From Bacteroides cutis (GTDB taxonomy: Bacteria; Bacteroidota; Bacteroidia; Bacteroidales; Bacteroidaceae), in contig NZ_OEST01000001.1 in NCBI RefSeq assembly GCF_900241005.1, forward strand, positions 951,252-1,015,251: 64,000 nt of DNA, in the 5' to 3' direction. Shown in pieces: positions 54,079-63,413 of this stretch (position 1 is the stretch's first letter; the number at the start of each line of letters is the position of its first letter). The position numbers and the translations under genes are program-made. Under the pieces are notes generated by a model. The model did not search any database. It worked only from the letters and a program-made list of their open reading frames with translations, and was not told the DNA's origin.

Positions 54079-55253
54079 CATTTGTTTGTCCCTATCCATG
54101 TCCATTTGTGCCAAATGTATTCTAACGGCCCTTGTTTGTGTCCTGTCAACCACCATTTACAGAATTTTACTTGTAAAAGAAATACGCAAAAGCCGATTAA
54201 TAGGCTTAGTGTATATCCGCAATAAGGGGCGAGGTATAAGCCGAATGGAAAATAGATAATCGCTCCTATTATAGACTGGGATATATAGTTCGTAAGACTC
54301 ATTTTTCCGTAAAATCTTAAGTCCATAACCGATTTATTAAATTTCTTACTTTGATAAAGCAGGATAAATGAAGCTATCAATACTAAAGTGAAAGCTAATT
54401 TTTGCCACATGTCAAATGCCGTTCCGGCTGATTGCTGTACGATTGTATCGTTTGTCATAATCAGTTCTTTCAAAGTATATAAAGGAGCGAAAGAAATAGC
54501 GGATATTATCAATGTCTTTGTCCAAAAGCGGAGATTTTTTTCTGTTGCGACAAACAGTTGTTTTCTGCCGATATAGAAACCTAAAAGGAATAATCCGGCT
54601 GTCTGGAAGAAACGTCCGGCATTTACTGCCCATAATAAACTGGCTTTTTGACCTAAGGTAATATTACCCCAGATGAAATTCCAAAAGTTGCCTGATTTTG
54701 TATATTCTGCCACTTCTGTATACATTTCACCAACTTTCAAATCTGGCAACTGGTGTGCGGGATTTATCAGATTGGCTATATAATGATACCATTCAACAGG
54801 TTGTAATAGGAAGATGACAGCGGTTATGAATATAGCTTTATTATTCCAATTCCGGGTGAGGAACAAAACAACTCCCACAACAACAAACAGTAGCAATACA
54901 TCTCCGGCAGGAAAAAAGGCTGCATTTAAAGTTGCAAATACAGCCAATAGCGCTAGACGCCAAAGAAAGCGATAGCCGAAATCTTTACCCTGTTTCTTCT
55001 GGTTATTGCTCTGGATGTAGAATGTAAATCCGAAAAGGAGTGCAAAGATAGCATAGGCTTTTCCGGCAAATAGGGTGAAAACACTGTTGAAGACTCCTTG
55101 GTCTAATATATCCAGCCAGCTTGGAGAGTCGGTGGGGTAGATCGGGAAAATGAAATGTTCCAAGTTATGAACTAAAAGGATAGCCATTACGGCGAAGCCT
55201 CGCAAGGCATCTACTACCTCGATACGAGGATTTTTATCGATGTGTTGTTCCAT
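54078..55253 (-). CDS. DUF418/YeiB-family membrane protein
   Basis: A 391-residue protein with about 10 hydrophobic segments. It opens RIEVVDALRGFAVMAILLVHNLEHF, the typical acyltransferase-like DALRG(F/I)A start of the YeiB/HGSNAT-related group, and ends in a DUF418 domain (YGKMSLTNYISQSIIG, CGYTLSLLIG, WWLTGHKQGPLEYIWHKWTW in part). The His in LLVHN is the residue thought to act in related acetyl-transferring membrane enzymes. Its function in Bacteroides is not established. It stands alone next to tRNA-Met, with no strong promoter box that I can see. Confidence 0.82.
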   Translation of the reverse strand: MEQHIDKNPRIEVVDALRGFAVMAILLVHNLEHFIFPIYPTDSPSWLDILDQGVFNSVFTLFAGKAYAIFALLFGFTFYIQSNNQKKQGKDFGYRFLWRLALLAVFATLNAAFFPAGDVLLLFVVVGVVLFLTRNWNNKAIFITAVIFLLQPVEWYHYIANLINPAHQLPDLKVGEMYTEVAEYTKSGNFWNFIWGNITLGQKASLLWAVNAGRFFQTAGLFLLGFYIGRKQLFVATEKNLRFWTKTLIISAISFAPLYTLKELIMTNDTIVQQSAGTAFDMWQKLAFTLVLIASFILLYQSKKFNKSVMDLRFYGKMSLTNYISQSIIGAIIYFPFGLYLAPYCGYTLSLLIGFCVFLLQVKFCKWWLTGHKQGPLEYIWHKWTWIGTNK

Positions 55254-55341
55254 GAATTATTTTGTATTATGATATTTCAATGGTTACATTGATCCTTCAT
55301 TGATCGGTTACGTTTTCGTGTTGCACAAAAGGATTTAAAAT

Positions 55342-55380
55342 AAAAAAAGACCGCCAAGAGTGGAAGCCTCTCAACAGTCT
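55342..55380 (-). terminator. Terminator downstream of tRNA-Met
   Basis: Minus strand: an AGAC...GTCT stem with an inner TTGAGAG/CTCTTGG pairing, followed by seven Ts. It starts 14 nt after the 3' end of the tRNA. Confidence 0.75.
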
Positions 55381-55393
55381 AAATCTTCATTAG

Positions 55394-55467
55394 TAGCGGG
55401 ACCCGGGATTGAACCGGGGACCTCATGATTATGAATCATGCGCTCTAACCAGCTGAGCTATCCCGCC
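55394..55467 (-). tRNA. tRNA-Met (anticodon CAU)
   Basis: A 74-nt cloverleaf read on the minus strand. The acceptor GGCGGGA pairs with TCCCGCT (one G-U), the D arm contains AGCTCAGCTGGTTAGAGC, the anticodon arm is CATGA-TTCATAA-TCATG with CAT as anticodon, and the T arm CCGGG-TTCAATC-CCGGG. The discriminator base is A; CCA is not encoded. The form with a G1-U72 pair fits an elongator Met tRNA, though a CAU tRNA modified to read isoleucine cannot be excluded by sequence alone. Confidence 0.95.
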
Positions 55468-55488
55468 ATCATTTCTTGATTGCGGGTG

Positions 55489-55496
55489 CAAAGATA
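55489..55496 (-). promoter_or_regulatory. -7 box of the tRNA-Met gene
   Basis: Minus strand TATCTTTG, a perfect match, 21 nt upstream of the tRNA 5' end. The gap from here to 55725 holds no other recognisable feature. Confidence 0.7.
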
Positions 55497-55725
55497 TAGC
55501 TTTTATTTAAAATGCCAAAACTTTTATGAGGATTTTCTGTTATTTCTTTGATGGTCGGAAAGAAATTTGGGCTTTTTATCCTTTTATGTTAACAGATTTG
55601 TGCCACATTATCAGATGTTTAGAACTTTGTTGACAGATACGTCTAAATAAATTTAATGAATTATTTTCTGTAATTAGAAAAAAGTATTTATCTTGGCTGA
55701 CGCAAATAAGAAAGCAGAATAAACT

Positions 55726-56112
55726 ATGGAAAGAAAGAAAGTTCATTTGCAATATCTTTTAAATGCGACTTCTAAAAGTATCCTTTGGACAGCGATAAGC
55801 ACACCTACCGGTTTGGAGGGCTGGTTTGCAGACAGGGTGCAGTCGGATGATAAAACCGTTTCCTTCTTTTGGGGGAAAAACGAAAAACGTGATGCTGAGA
55901 TTATAGCCGTGCGGGCATATTCCTTTATTCGTTTTCGCTGGTTGGACGATGAGAACGTACGTGAGTATTTTGAATTAAAAATGACAAATAGTGAGTTGAC
56001 AAATGATTTCGTCCTTGAAATTACAGATTTTACAGATGAGGATGACGTGGATGATTTACGAGAATTATGGGACTCACAAGTAGACACTTTGCGTAGAACG
56101 TGTGGTTTTTAG
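55726..56112 (+). CDS. START-like domain (SRPBCC fold) protein
   Basis: A 128-residue cytoplasmic protein of the START-like/AHSA1 group: HLQYLLNATSKSILWTAISTPTGLEGWFAD is the usual opening of the helix-grip fold, and LRELWDSQVDTLRRTCGF is the long C-terminal helix that closes the ligand cavity. It is short for the family, with a strongly acidic stretch (TDEDDVDDLREL) before the last helix. It lies upstream of an LptF/G gene with its own promoter. Function unknown; related proteins bind small hydrophobic molecules or act as Hsp90 activators. Confidence 0.82.
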   Translation: MERKKVHLQYLLNATSKSILWTAISTPTGLEGWFADRVQSDDKTVSFFWGKNEKRDAEIIAVRAYSFIRFRWLDDENVREYFELKMTNSELTNDFVLEITDFTDEDDVDDLRELWDSQVDTLRRTCGF

Positions 56113-56154
56113 TTAACTTTCAATTAAAAATTTCCCATACTCCCTTTTTTGTGC

Positions 56155-56162
56155 TATTTTTG
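56155..56162 (+). promoter_or_regulatory. -7 box upstream of the LptF/G gene
   Basis: TATTTTTG matches TAnnTTTG, 26 nt before the ATG at 56189. It covers the alternative GTG start at 56162, which is therefore unlikely. Confidence 0.65.
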
Positions 56163-56188
56163 TGTCTTCATTGCATGAAACAAGTAAA

Positions 56189-58087
56189 ATGCTGCGCATA
56201 AAAAAGTTAGATATATTTATACTAAAGAGTTTTTGCATGCTCTTTATTGGTACGTTCTTCATCTGTCTTTTCATCTTCATGATGCAGTTCCTATGGAAAT
56301 ATGTGGATGAGATGGTGGGAAAAGGATTGGAAGTGAGTGTATTGGCTCAATTTTTCTTCTATTCGGCGCTTACATTAGTACCGCTTTCGTTGCCATTAGC
56401 CATTTTGTTGGCGGCTCTTATCACTTTTGGAAATTTTGGAGAACGGTTTGAATTGCTTGCCATGAAAGCAGCGGGTGTTCCTTTGTTGAAGATTATGCGC
56501 CCGTTGATTATTTTTATTACTTTTATCTGTTGTGTTTCTTTTTATTTTCAGAATGTTATCGGACCGATAGCAGAGACAAAGTTATGGACATTGTTGTTTT
56601 CGATGAAACAGAAATCTCCTGAAGTGGATATACCTGAGGGTGTTTTTTATGATGAAATAGATGGTTATAATCTTTATGTAAAGCATAAAAATCGTAAGAC
56701 GGGTATGCTTTACGACGTGTTGATTTATAATTTCGAAAAGGGGTTTGAAAATGCGCAGATTATCAAGGCGGATTCTGGAAGATTGGAAATGACGGCTGAT
56801 AAGCAACATTTATATCTACATCTGTATAGTGGCGAACAGTTTGAAAATCTGAAATCACAGAATATGAGCCAGAAAAATGTTCCTTACCGTAGGGAGACTT
56901 TTCGGGAGAAACATGCGATCATAGAATTTAATTCTGACTTCAACATGGTAGATGCGGGCTTTATGAGTAATCAGTCCAGAAGTAAGGATATGAAGATGCT
57001 ACAAGCAGGTATTGATTCTATGAAAGTACTGAATGATAGTGTGGGAAGGGTTTATTATCAGGAGGCCATGGGAGGAACTTATAAACCTACTTCCACTGTG
57101 TTGAGTAAACAGGATACCGTGAAGATTGAAACAGCTAATCTGCGTTTTTATAATGTAGACAGCTTGTATAATGTGGCAACATTGGCGCAGAAGCAGAAAA
57201 TACTTTCTACTGCCGTTAGCCGTGCGGAGAGCGCTGCCAGCGATTGGAGTTTCAAGAGTTTCAGTCTTTTACAAACTGAATCGAGCCTGAGACGACACAT
57301 GACTTCGTGGCATGATAAACTAACGCTTTCTTTGGCGTGTCTTATTTTCTTCTTTATCGGTGCACCGTTGGGAGGTATTATCCGGAAGGGTGGTTTGGGT
57401 ATGCCAGTGGTTGTGTCCGTACTTATATTCATTATCTATTATATTATAAATAATACGGGCTTTAAGATGGCTCGTGACGGTAAATGGATTGTGTGGATGG
57501 GCATGTGGACCAGTACAGCGGTATTGGCGCCATTGGGGGCTTTCCTTACTTATAAGTCGAACAATGATTCTGTAGTGTTGAATGCAGATGCTTATATTAA
57601 CTGGTTTAAGAAAATTGTAGGTATCCGTAGTGTACGTCATTTATTCCGGAAAGAAGTGATTATCCATGATCCGGATTATGTACGCCTGCCGGATGATTTG
57701 CGGAAATTATCTGTCGATTGCCGCGTGTATGCTGATAAAAAGAGATTGAAACGTGCGCCTAATTATGTAAAATTGTGGATGAATGATGCACCACGTGATG
57801 AGGAAATGGTAGAAATCAATGACCGCCTGGAAAGTTATATAGATGAGATGTCAAATACGAGATCTGTTGCTTTGTTAACGGCATTGAATAATTATCCGGT
57901 TATTCCGGTTCATGCTCATGTGCGTCCTTTCCGTAATTATTGGCTTAATATGCTTTGTGGTATAGTATTGCCGTTGGGGCTGTTCTTTTATTTTCGTATT
58001 TGGGCATTCCGTATTCGTTTGAGTAAAGATATGGAACGTATCATTAAAACCAATGAAGAAATATTGCGAATTATAGAAACGAAATAG
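56189..58087 (+). CDS. LptF/LptG-family lipopolysaccharide export permease
   Basis: A 632-residue inner-membrane protein of the YjgP/YjgQ family. The first 115 residues hold three helices with LRIKKLDIFILKSF and the PLSLPLAILLAALITFGNFGERFELLAMKAAG signature (in parts). A periplasmic beta-jellyroll region follows, then RRHMTSWHDKLTLSLACLIFFFIGAPLGGIIRKGG (in part) with the second helix group, and an extra C-terminal cytoplasmic stretch with one more helix. It is about 270 residues longer than the Escherichia coli proteins, as is usual for Bacteroidetes. It helps move lipopolysaccharide or lipooligosaccharide from the inner membrane to the Lpt bridge. The ribBA gene follows after 20 bp. Confidence 0.9.
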   Translation: MLRIKKLDIFILKSFCMLFIGTFFICLFIFMMQFLWKYVDEMVGKGLEVSVLAQFFFYSALTLVPLSLPLAILLAALITFGNFGERFELLAMKAAGVPLLKIMRPLIIFITFICCVSFYFQNVIGPIAETKLWTLLFSMKQKSPEVDIPEGVFYDEIDGYNLYVKHKNRKTGMLYDVLIYNFEKGFENAQIIKADSGRLEMTADKQHLYLHLYSGEQFENLKSQNMSQKNVPYRRETFREKHAIIEFNSDFNMVDAGFMSNQSRSKDMKMLQAGIDSMKVLNDSVGRVYYQEAMGGTYKPTSTVLSKQDTVKIETANLRFYNVDSLYNVATLAQKQKILSTAVSRAESAASDWSFKSFSLLQTESSLRRHMTSWHDKLTLSLACLIFFFIGAPLGGIIRKGGLGMPVVVSVLIFIIYYIINNTGFKMARDGKWIVWMGMWTSTAVLAPLGAFLTYKSNNDSVVLNADAYINWFKKIVGIRSVRHLFRKEVIIHDPDYVRLPDDLRKLSVDCRVYADKKRLKRAPNYVKLWMNDAPRDEEMVEINDRLESYIDEMSNTRSVALLTALNNYPVIPVHAHVRPFRNYWLNMLCGIVLPLGLFFYFRIWAFRIRLSKDMERIIKTNEEILRIIETK

Positions 58088-58107
58088 AATAAATAAACAA
58101 TAATAAG

Positions 58108-59322
58108 ATGGAAAAAGTACAATTGAATACAATAGAAGAAGCTATTGAGGATTTCAAGGCGGGTAACTTTGTAATAGTAGTTGATGACGAAGATCGTGAA
58201 AATGAAGGAGACTTGATTATTGCTGCTGAGAAAATTACACCGGAGAAGGTGAACTTTATGCTGAAACATGCCCGTGGAGTATTGTGTGCTCCGGTCACTG
58301 TATCTCGTTGTAAGGAGTTGGATTTGCCACATCAGGTTACGGACAATACTTCTGTGCTGGGGACTCCTTTTACCGTAACTATTGATAAATTGGAAGGTTG
58401 TACTACCGGTGTATCGGCTGCCGATCGTGCTGCAACTATCCAGGCATTGGCAGATCCTGCTTCTACTCCGGCTACATTCGGGCGCCCCGGGCATATCAAT
58501 CCGTTGTACGCACAGGAAAAAGGTGTATTACGTCGTGCTGGGCATACCGAAGCTACCATCGACATGTGTCGTCTATCAGGATTTTATCCGGCTGGAGCAT
58601 TGATGGAAATTATGAACGAGGATGGTACGATGGCACGTTTGCCCGAGTTGCGTAGAATGGCTGATGAATTTAATCTGAAACTGATTTCTATCCGTGACAT
58701 GATTGCATACCGCTTGAAGCAAGAATCTATTGTTGAAAAAGGTGTGGAGGTAGATATGCCTACTGAACACGGACATTTTCGTCTGATACCTTTCCGTCAG
58801 AAATCCAATGGATTGGAACATGTAGCTTTGTTTAAAGGTGCTTGGAGTGGGGATGAACCAGTGTTGGTACGTGTACACTCTTCTTGTGCAACGGGAGATA
58901 TCTTCGGATCTATGCGTTGCGATTGTGGTGATCAGCTGCATAAAGCAATGGAGATGATTGAAAAAGCTGGTAAGGGGGTGATTGTTTATTTAAATCAGGA
59001 AGGTCGTGGTATTGGTCTGATGGAAAAGATGAAAGCATATAAACTCCAGGAGGATGGATTGGATACAGTAGATGCTAATATTTGCTTGGGGCATCTGGTA
59101 GATGAGCGTGATTATGGGGTAGGAGCTCAGATCCTTCGCGAATTGGGTGTACACAAGATGCGCCTGCTAACCAATAATCCTGTAAAACGTGTAGGCTTGG
59201 AAGCATATGGATTGGAGATTGTGGAGAATGTACCAATTGAAACTTCCCCCAATCCATATAATGAACGTTACCTACGCACAAAGAAAGAACGTATGGGACA
59301 TACGCTTCATTTTAATAAGTAA
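58108..59322 (+). CDS. ribBA: Bifunctional 3,4-dihydroxy-2-butanone-4-phosphate synthase / GTP cyclohydrolase II
   Basis: A 404-residue cytoplasmic enzyme of riboflavin synthesis. Residues 1-200 are the butanone-phosphate synthase with [12 protein letters not shown] and [18 protein letters not shown] (in part). Residues 205-404 are GTP cyclohydrolase II with the zinc ligands in [20 protein letters not shown], the NQEGRGIGL loop and RLLTNNP. Together the two halves make both precursors of lumazine from ribulose-5-phosphate and GTP. It is cotranscribed with the LptF/G gene; no other riboflavin gene is nearby, and there is no FMN riboswitch in the 20-bp gap. Confidence 0.97.
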   Translation: MEKVQLNTIEEAIEDFKAGNFVIVVDDEDRENEGDLIIAAEKITPEKVNFMLKHARGVLCAPVTVSRCKELDLPHQVTDNTSVLGTPFTVTIDKLEGCTTGVSAADRAATIQALADPASTPATFGRPGHINPLYAQEKGVLRRAGHTEATIDMCRLSGFYPAGALMEIMNEDGTMARLPELRRMADEFNLKLISIRDMIAYRLKQESIVEKGVEVDMPTEHGHFRLIPFRQKSNGLEHVALFKGAWSGDEPVLVRVHSSCATGDIFGSMRCDCGDQLHKAMEMIEKAGKGVIVYLNQEGRGIGLMEKMKAYKLQEDGLDTVDANICLGHLVDERDYGVGAQILRELGVHKMRLLTNNPVKRVGLEAYGLEIVENVPIETSPNPYNERYLRTKKERMGHTLHFNK

Positions 59323-59403
59323 CTGTCTTTTTGTTTTCGCATTTCAAATAAAATCGCTTATTTTGCAATCAAATTTGCATAACAACCATTAATAAGAAAC
59401 AAA

Positions 59404-60597
59404 ATGAACCAATTATCAGACCGCTTGAACAGCTTGTCGCCTTCTGCGACACTGGCTATGTCTCAAAAGAGTGCAGAGCTGAAAACTCAAGGTGTAGACG
59501 TGATTAATTTGAGTGTCGGTGAACCTGATTTTAACACCCCTGATCACATAAAAGAAGCTGCGAAAAAGGCGATAGACGACAATTTTTCTCGTTATTCCCC
59601 TGTACCGGGTTATCCGGCTTTGCGCAATGCTATCGTGGAGAAACTGAAAAAAGAAAATGGTCTGGAATATACGGCGGCACAAATCTCTTGTGCCAATGGT
59701 GCCAAACAATCGGTTTGCAACACTATAATGGTGTTGGTAAATCCGGGTGATGAGGTTATCGTTCCTGCGCCTTATTGGGTGAGTTATCCGGAAATGGTGA
59801 AACTTGCTGAAGGTAAGCCGGTGATTGTAACCGCAGGTATCGAACAGGATTTCAAAGTTACACCTGCTCAATTGGAAGCTGCCATTACTCCAAAGACAAA
59901 GGCTTTAATTCTCTGTTCTCCATCTAATCCTACTGGTTCTGTATACAGTAAGGAGGAACTTGCCGGGCTAGTCGCTGTATTGGTTAAGTATCCGCAAGTA
60001 ATTGTGATTGCAGATGAAATTTATGAACATATCAATTATATCGGTAAACATCAGAGCATTGCACAGTTTCCTGAAATGAAGGAACGTACAGTGATTGTAA
60101 ATGGTGTCTCCAAGGCGTATGCCATGACTGGTTGGCGTATTGGTTTTATTGCTGGACCAGAATATATTGTAAAGGCATGTAACAAGCTGCAAGGTCAATA
60201 TACCTCAGGCCCTTGTTCTGTATCTCAGAAGGCTGCTGAAGCTGCCTATACGGGTACGCAGGCTCCGGTTGAAGAAATGCGTAAAGCTTTTGAACGTCGT
60301 CGTGACCTCATTGTAAAATTGGCCAAGGAAGTTCCGGGATTTGAAGTGAATGTACCGGAGGGTGCTTTCTATTTGTTTCCGAAATGTAGTTCATTTTTCG
60401 GTAAGTCTGTAGCTGAGCGCAAAATTGATAATTCAGATGATTTGGCAATGTATTTGTTGGAAGTTGCTCATGTGGCTTGTGTAGGTGGTACATCATTTGG
60501 TGCTCCTGAATGTATTCGTATGAGTTATGCTACTAGCGATGAAAATATTGTAGAAGCTATTCGCCGGATTAAGGAAGCGTTGGCAAAACTTGCTTAA
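59404..60597 (+). CDS. Aspartate aminotransferase, PLP-dependent class I
   Basis: A 397-residue cytoplasmic enzyme of fold type I that exchanges the amino group between aspartate and 2-oxoglutarate. Visible sites: VINLSVGEPDFNTPDHI, the cofactor-binding Lys in NGVSKAYAMTGWRIGF, the LCSPSNPTGSVYS segment with the conserved Asn, ADEIYEHI with Asp/Tyr that hold pyridoxal phosphate, and the substrate-binding Arg in ECIRMSYA. It belongs to the bacterial Igamma-type group. It sits 81 bp after ribBA and ends before a strong terminator. Confidence 0.93.
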   Translation: MNQLSDRLNSLSPSATLAMSQKSAELKTQGVDVINLSVGEPDFNTPDHIKEAAKKAIDDNFSRYSPVPGYPALRNAIVEKLKKENGLEYTAAQISCANGAKQSVCNTIMVLVNPGDEVIVPAPYWVSYPEMVKLAEGKPVIVTAGIEQDFKVTPAQLEAAITPKTKALILCSPSNPTGSVYSKEELAGLVAVLVKYPQVIVIADEIYEHINYIGKHQSIAQFPEMKERTVIVNGVSKAYAMTGWRIGFIAGPEYIVKACNKLQGQYTSGPCSVSQKAAEAAYTGTQAPVEEMRKAFERRRDLIVKLAKEVPGFEVNVPEGAFYLFPKCSSFFGKSVAERKIDNSDDLAMYLLEVAHVACVGGTSFGAPECIRMSYATSDENIVEAIRRIKEALAKLA

Positions 60598-60620
60598 CTT
60601 TGTAATATCGTTGAACAAAC

Positions 60621-60655
60621 AGAAAGGCTCGGTTTCATTGAAACCGAGCCTTTCT
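60621..60655. terminator. Strong bidirectional terminator
   Basis: AGAAAGGCTCGGTTTC (60621-60636) and its exact reverse complement (60640-60655) form a 16-bp stem with a 3-nt loop. T-rich runs continue on both strands. It serves the aminotransferase (+) and ferredoxin (-) genes. Confidence 0.9.
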
Positions 60656-60674
60656 TTGTTTTCTAAGGATCGTA

Positions 60675-60845
60675 TTATTCTCCCGGATGAATTGCTTCAG
60701 AAGGACAAACATCTGCACACGTACCACACTCTGTGCAAGCTTCTGGATCAATATGATAGATATCACCTTCAGAGATAGCGCCTACCGGACACTCGTCGAT
60801 ACAAGTACCGCAAGCAATACAATCTTCACTAATTACGTAAGCCAT
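60675..60845 (-). CDS. 4Fe-4S dicluster ferredoxin
   Basis: A 56-residue cytoplasmic electron carrier from ATG 60845 (MAYVISEDCIACGTC). Two cluster motifs, CIACGTCIDECPVGA and CTECGTCADVCPSEA (CxxCxxCxxxCP twice), each hold one [4Fe-4S]. It is a typical clostridial-type ferredoxin of anaerobes, used by pyruvate:ferredoxin oxidoreductase and similar enzymes. It is transcribed alone from a promoter at 60885. Confidence 0.96.
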   Translation of the reverse strand: MAYVISEDCIACGTCIDECPVGAISEGDIYHIDPEACTECGTCADVCPSEAIHPGE

Positions 60846-60884
60846 TTTCTTTAATTTTTTAATTATTAGTATTAATTGGTTCGA

Positions 60885-60892
60885 CAAAAATA
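60885..60892 (-). promoter_or_regulatory. -7 box of the ferredoxin gene
   Basis: Minus strand TATTTTTG, a match to TAnnTTTG, 39 nt upstream of the ATG. Confidence 0.65.
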
Positions 60893-61167
60893 AGTGTTTT
60901 CTTCATTACTAACTATCAATCTTGATTAAAAAGAACTAATTTGTATACTGTCTAAATAGCTATTCTCGAGCTAGTCTCAAATAATATCTATACTGATAGA
61001 TTGATATTCAGTTATTTAAGTGGGTGTGGTAATGGAAATCAGTACCGGGATAGTTATGTATTCGTTACTTTCATTGCTATTATTACATACTCACTTCATG
61101 TTATGACTGTGTTTGAAGATATCTATGCTCATAGGATATCTGTATACAAGTTCCTCTATTGGAATAC
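60893..61167. other. AT-rich spacer between ferredoxin and dnaX
   Basis: No open frame, RNA or strong hairpin is visible in these 275 bp. A few short runs (GATATC, TATAC) recur without clear order. It includes the upstream region of the ferredoxin promoter and the 3' side of dnaX. Confidence 0.5.
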
Positions 61168-63006
61168 TTAGTATAGTTCCAAACCAAACTCATCTTTTAA
61201 TTGTAAGAGGGCATCGTTCTTTTGTGCCATCATCTGAAATTTTTCTACACGACCATATACCCGAACTTTTTCGGTAGGAGCACTGATACGTACAGTCATA
61301 GTGACTTTACGGTTTTTTAGGCGAGTACGTAAATAATCTTGTAAAGCTGGTATCAATGAGGTAAATTCCTTAGCTATAATTTCATTGTCCACTACGGCCT
61401 CAAATGTTGTGGCATTCAGAAGATTGACGTGCATATTCTGCATACGTTTAGCAATAGCAACCTGTTCTTTGGGCATTCGTCCGGCATATTCTTGCCAATA
61501 ATAATTGACATCTCTTTCATTGAAGATAAAATCTTCTTCTATTGGTACGCTTTGTTGTACTGTATGAATTGTATTGGTAGGTTTTGGATCATCTTCTGCT
61601 TTGGGGCGTTTAATGGAGACGCCAAGTCCCGACATTTTTATGACGGGTATTTTCTTCTCTTCTTTACCTTGTAACAACAACACTGAAGTTGGCGTGATAT
61701 GTGTTGGTGCAGTGGTTGTCGGTTTGGAGGCGGTTATAGATGTAGTAGGTGTGGTAGATGGAGTTACAGAAACTACTTGAGGACGGGTCACATTATTTAC
61801 TTGTGACCGAGTCGTAGCTTGAGCAACCTGTGGCTGCTGTATAACCGTAGATTGCGTAAATATGGGTTTGATAATTTGTTTAGGGCTACGCCCACCGACG
61901 GAATCATCCTCTTCGGCAATAAGTTGTGTGACTTGTATCAAAGTGAGTTCTACCAGTAATCTTTTGTTTTTGCTGGCACGATAACTTAGATCACAGTCGT
62001 TGCAGAGTTTCATGGCGCGGTATAAAAAAGACAATGGGCATTTTTGTGCCTGTGCTTGATATCGTTTCCGGATACTTGCACCTACCTCGAGCAATGGCAG
62101 GGTAGCAGAATCCTTACTTACCAAAAGGTCGCGCAAGTGTGAAGAAAGTCCCGTGATGAAATGGCTGCCATCAAATCCTTTGTTCAATACATCATTTAAC
62201 AAGAGCAGGGCATCGCTGATTTTATTTTCAAGAAAGAAATCCGTCAATCGGAAGTAATATTCATAATCCAATACATTGAGGTTTTCAATCACACTTTGAT
62301 ATGTGATATGTCCACCTGTAAAACTCACTACTTGGTCGAAAATAGATAAGGCATCACGCATGCCACCGTCTGCTTTTAGGGCTATGACATTCAGAGCTTC
62401 CGGTTCTGCTATGATATCTTCTTTAGAAGCTACATATGCAAGATGAGCTACGGTATCTTCTACGCTGATGCGGTTGAAGTCATATATCTGGCAACGTGAT
62501 AGGATAGTCGGTAATATCTTATGCTTTTCAGTAGTAGCAAGAATGAAAATGGCATGTTTGGGTGGTTCTTCCAATGTTTTCAGAAAAGCATTGAAGGCAG
62601 AAGCGGACAACATGTGTACCTCATCAATGATATAAACCTTGTATTTACCTATCTGTGGCGGAATACGTACCTGTTCTACCAGTTGGCGGATATCGTCTAC
62701 GGAGTTATTGGAAGCGGCATCCAGTTCGTGAATATTATAAGAGCGTTGTTCGTTGAAAGCTATACATGATTCGCATTGGTTACATGCTTCTCCATCTGTC
62801 GTGGGGCTCATGCAATTGATGGTTTTGGCAAAAATACGGGCGCAAGTTGTCTTTCCTACTCCCCGTGGTCCACAAAAGAGATAGGCGTGCGCCAGTTTAC
62901 CTGTAGCGATTGCATTTTTCAGTGTGGTAGTCAATGCGCATTGACCTACTACCGACTCAAAGGTAGATGGACGGTATTTACGTGCCGATACTATATAATT
63001 TTCCAT
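61168..63006 (-). CDS. dnaX: DNA polymerase III subunit gamma/tau
   Basis: A 612-residue clamp-loader ATPase from ATG 63006 (MENYIVSARKYRPSTF); a TTG at 63030 lies inside the promoter box. Walker A GPRGVGKTT, the zinc motif CNQCESC with an upstream Cys (CMSPTTDGEACNQCESC), Walker B IIDEVHMLS, LEEPPKHAIFILATTE, and the sensor regions of the AAA+ domain occupy residues 1-230. Domain III runs to about 360; then a Thr/Pro/Val-rich linker (residues about 395-450) leads to the tau C-terminal domain. It loads the sliding clamp and couples the replicase. No slippery frameshift site was identified, so whether a short gamma form is made is unknown. Confidence 0.95.
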   Translation of the reverse strand: MENYIVSARKYRPSTFESVVGQCALTTTLKNAIATGKLAHAYLFCGPRGVGKTTCARIFAKTINCMSPTTDGEACNQCESCIAFNEQRSYNIHELDAASNNSVDDIRQLVEQVRIPPQIGKYKVYIIDEVHMLSASAFNAFLKTLEEPPKHAIFILATTEKHKILPTILSRCQIYDFNRISVEDTVAHLAYVASKEDIIAEPEALNVIALKADGGMRDALSIFDQVVSFTGGHITYQSVIENLNVLDYEYYFRLTDFFLENKISDALLLLNDVLNKGFDGSHFITGLSSHLRDLLVSKDSATLPLLEVGASIRKRYQAQAQKCPLSFLYRAMKLCNDCDLSYRASKNKRLLVELTLIQVTQLIAEEDDSVGGRSPKQIIKPIFTQSTVIQQPQVAQATTRSQVNNVTRPQVVSVTPSTTPTTSITASKPTTTAPTHITPTSVLLLQGKEEKKIPVIKMSGLGVSIKRPKAEDDPKPTNTIHTVQQSVPIEEDFIFNERDVNYYWQEYAGRMPKEQVAIAKRMQNMHVNLLNATTFEAVVDNEIIAKEFTSLIPALQDYLRTRLKNRKVTMTVRISAPTEKVRVYGRVEKFQMMAQKNDALLQLKDEFGLELY

Positions 63007-63027
63007 ATTTAGGGTTTTCTTATTATG

Positions 63028-63035
63028 CAAATGTA
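63028..63035 (-). promoter_or_regulatory. -7 box of dnaX
   Basis: Minus strand TACATTTG, a perfect match to TAnnTTTG, 21 nt upstream of the ATG at 63006. It is back to back with the divergent promoter at 63069. Confidence 0.65.
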
Positions 63036-63068
63036 CGCAAAAAAAAGAAATTTTTCAGTTATTCCTTT

Positions 63069-63076
63069 TATCTTTG
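63069..63076 (+). promoter_or_regulatory. -7 box of the DivIC/FtsB-like operon
   Basis: TATCTTTG, a perfect match, 28 nt upstream of the GTG start at 63105. Confidence 0.65.
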
Positions 63077-63104
63077 TACCATAATATTTAATCATTGAAT
63101 CAAC

Positions 63105-63413
63105 GTGGATAAACTTGTTTCCTTTTGGTTATTTGTCTGTAAGAACAAGTATTTGATTACACTTGTACTGTTTGCGGTGCTTATCGGATTTTTAGATGAG
63201 AACAGTATTGTTCGCCGTATGGGTTATGCGCGTGAGGAAAGTCGCTTGCGTGAAGAAATAGATAAGTTCCGGACGGAATATGAAGAGAATACTCGTCGTC
63301 TCAATGAACTTGCCGTTGATTCCGGTACTATTGAACGCATTGCGCGCGAAAAGTATCTGATGAAAAAGCCCAATGAAGATATTTACGTATTTGAAGAAGA
63401 TATAGAAAAATGA
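63105..63413 (+). CDS. Septum-formation initiator (DivIC/FtsB-like) protein
   Basis: A 102-residue protein starting at GTG 63105. One transmembrane helix (residues about 15-30) precedes a coiled coil (REESRLREEIDKFRTEYEENTRRLNEL in part) and ends IERIAREKYLMKKPNEDIYVF, the usual C-terminal signature of DivIC/FtsB (an EREARE-YL-M/KP-GE pattern). These proteins join FtsL and FtsQ in the division complex in the inner membrane. The start is chosen because no ATG fits before the helix and the frame's -7 box is 28 nt upstream. It overlaps the next gene by 4 bp. Confidence 0.9.
   Translation: MDKLVSFWLFVCKNKYLITLVLFAVLIGFLDENSIVRRMGYAREESRLREEIDKFRTEYEENTRRLNELAVDSGTIERIAREKYLMKKPNEDIYVFEEDIEK

Noticed and set aside
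61168..63006. Programmed frameshift in dnaX making gamma
   Set aside because: I did not find an A-AAA-AAG type slippery run with a following hairpin in the coding frame.
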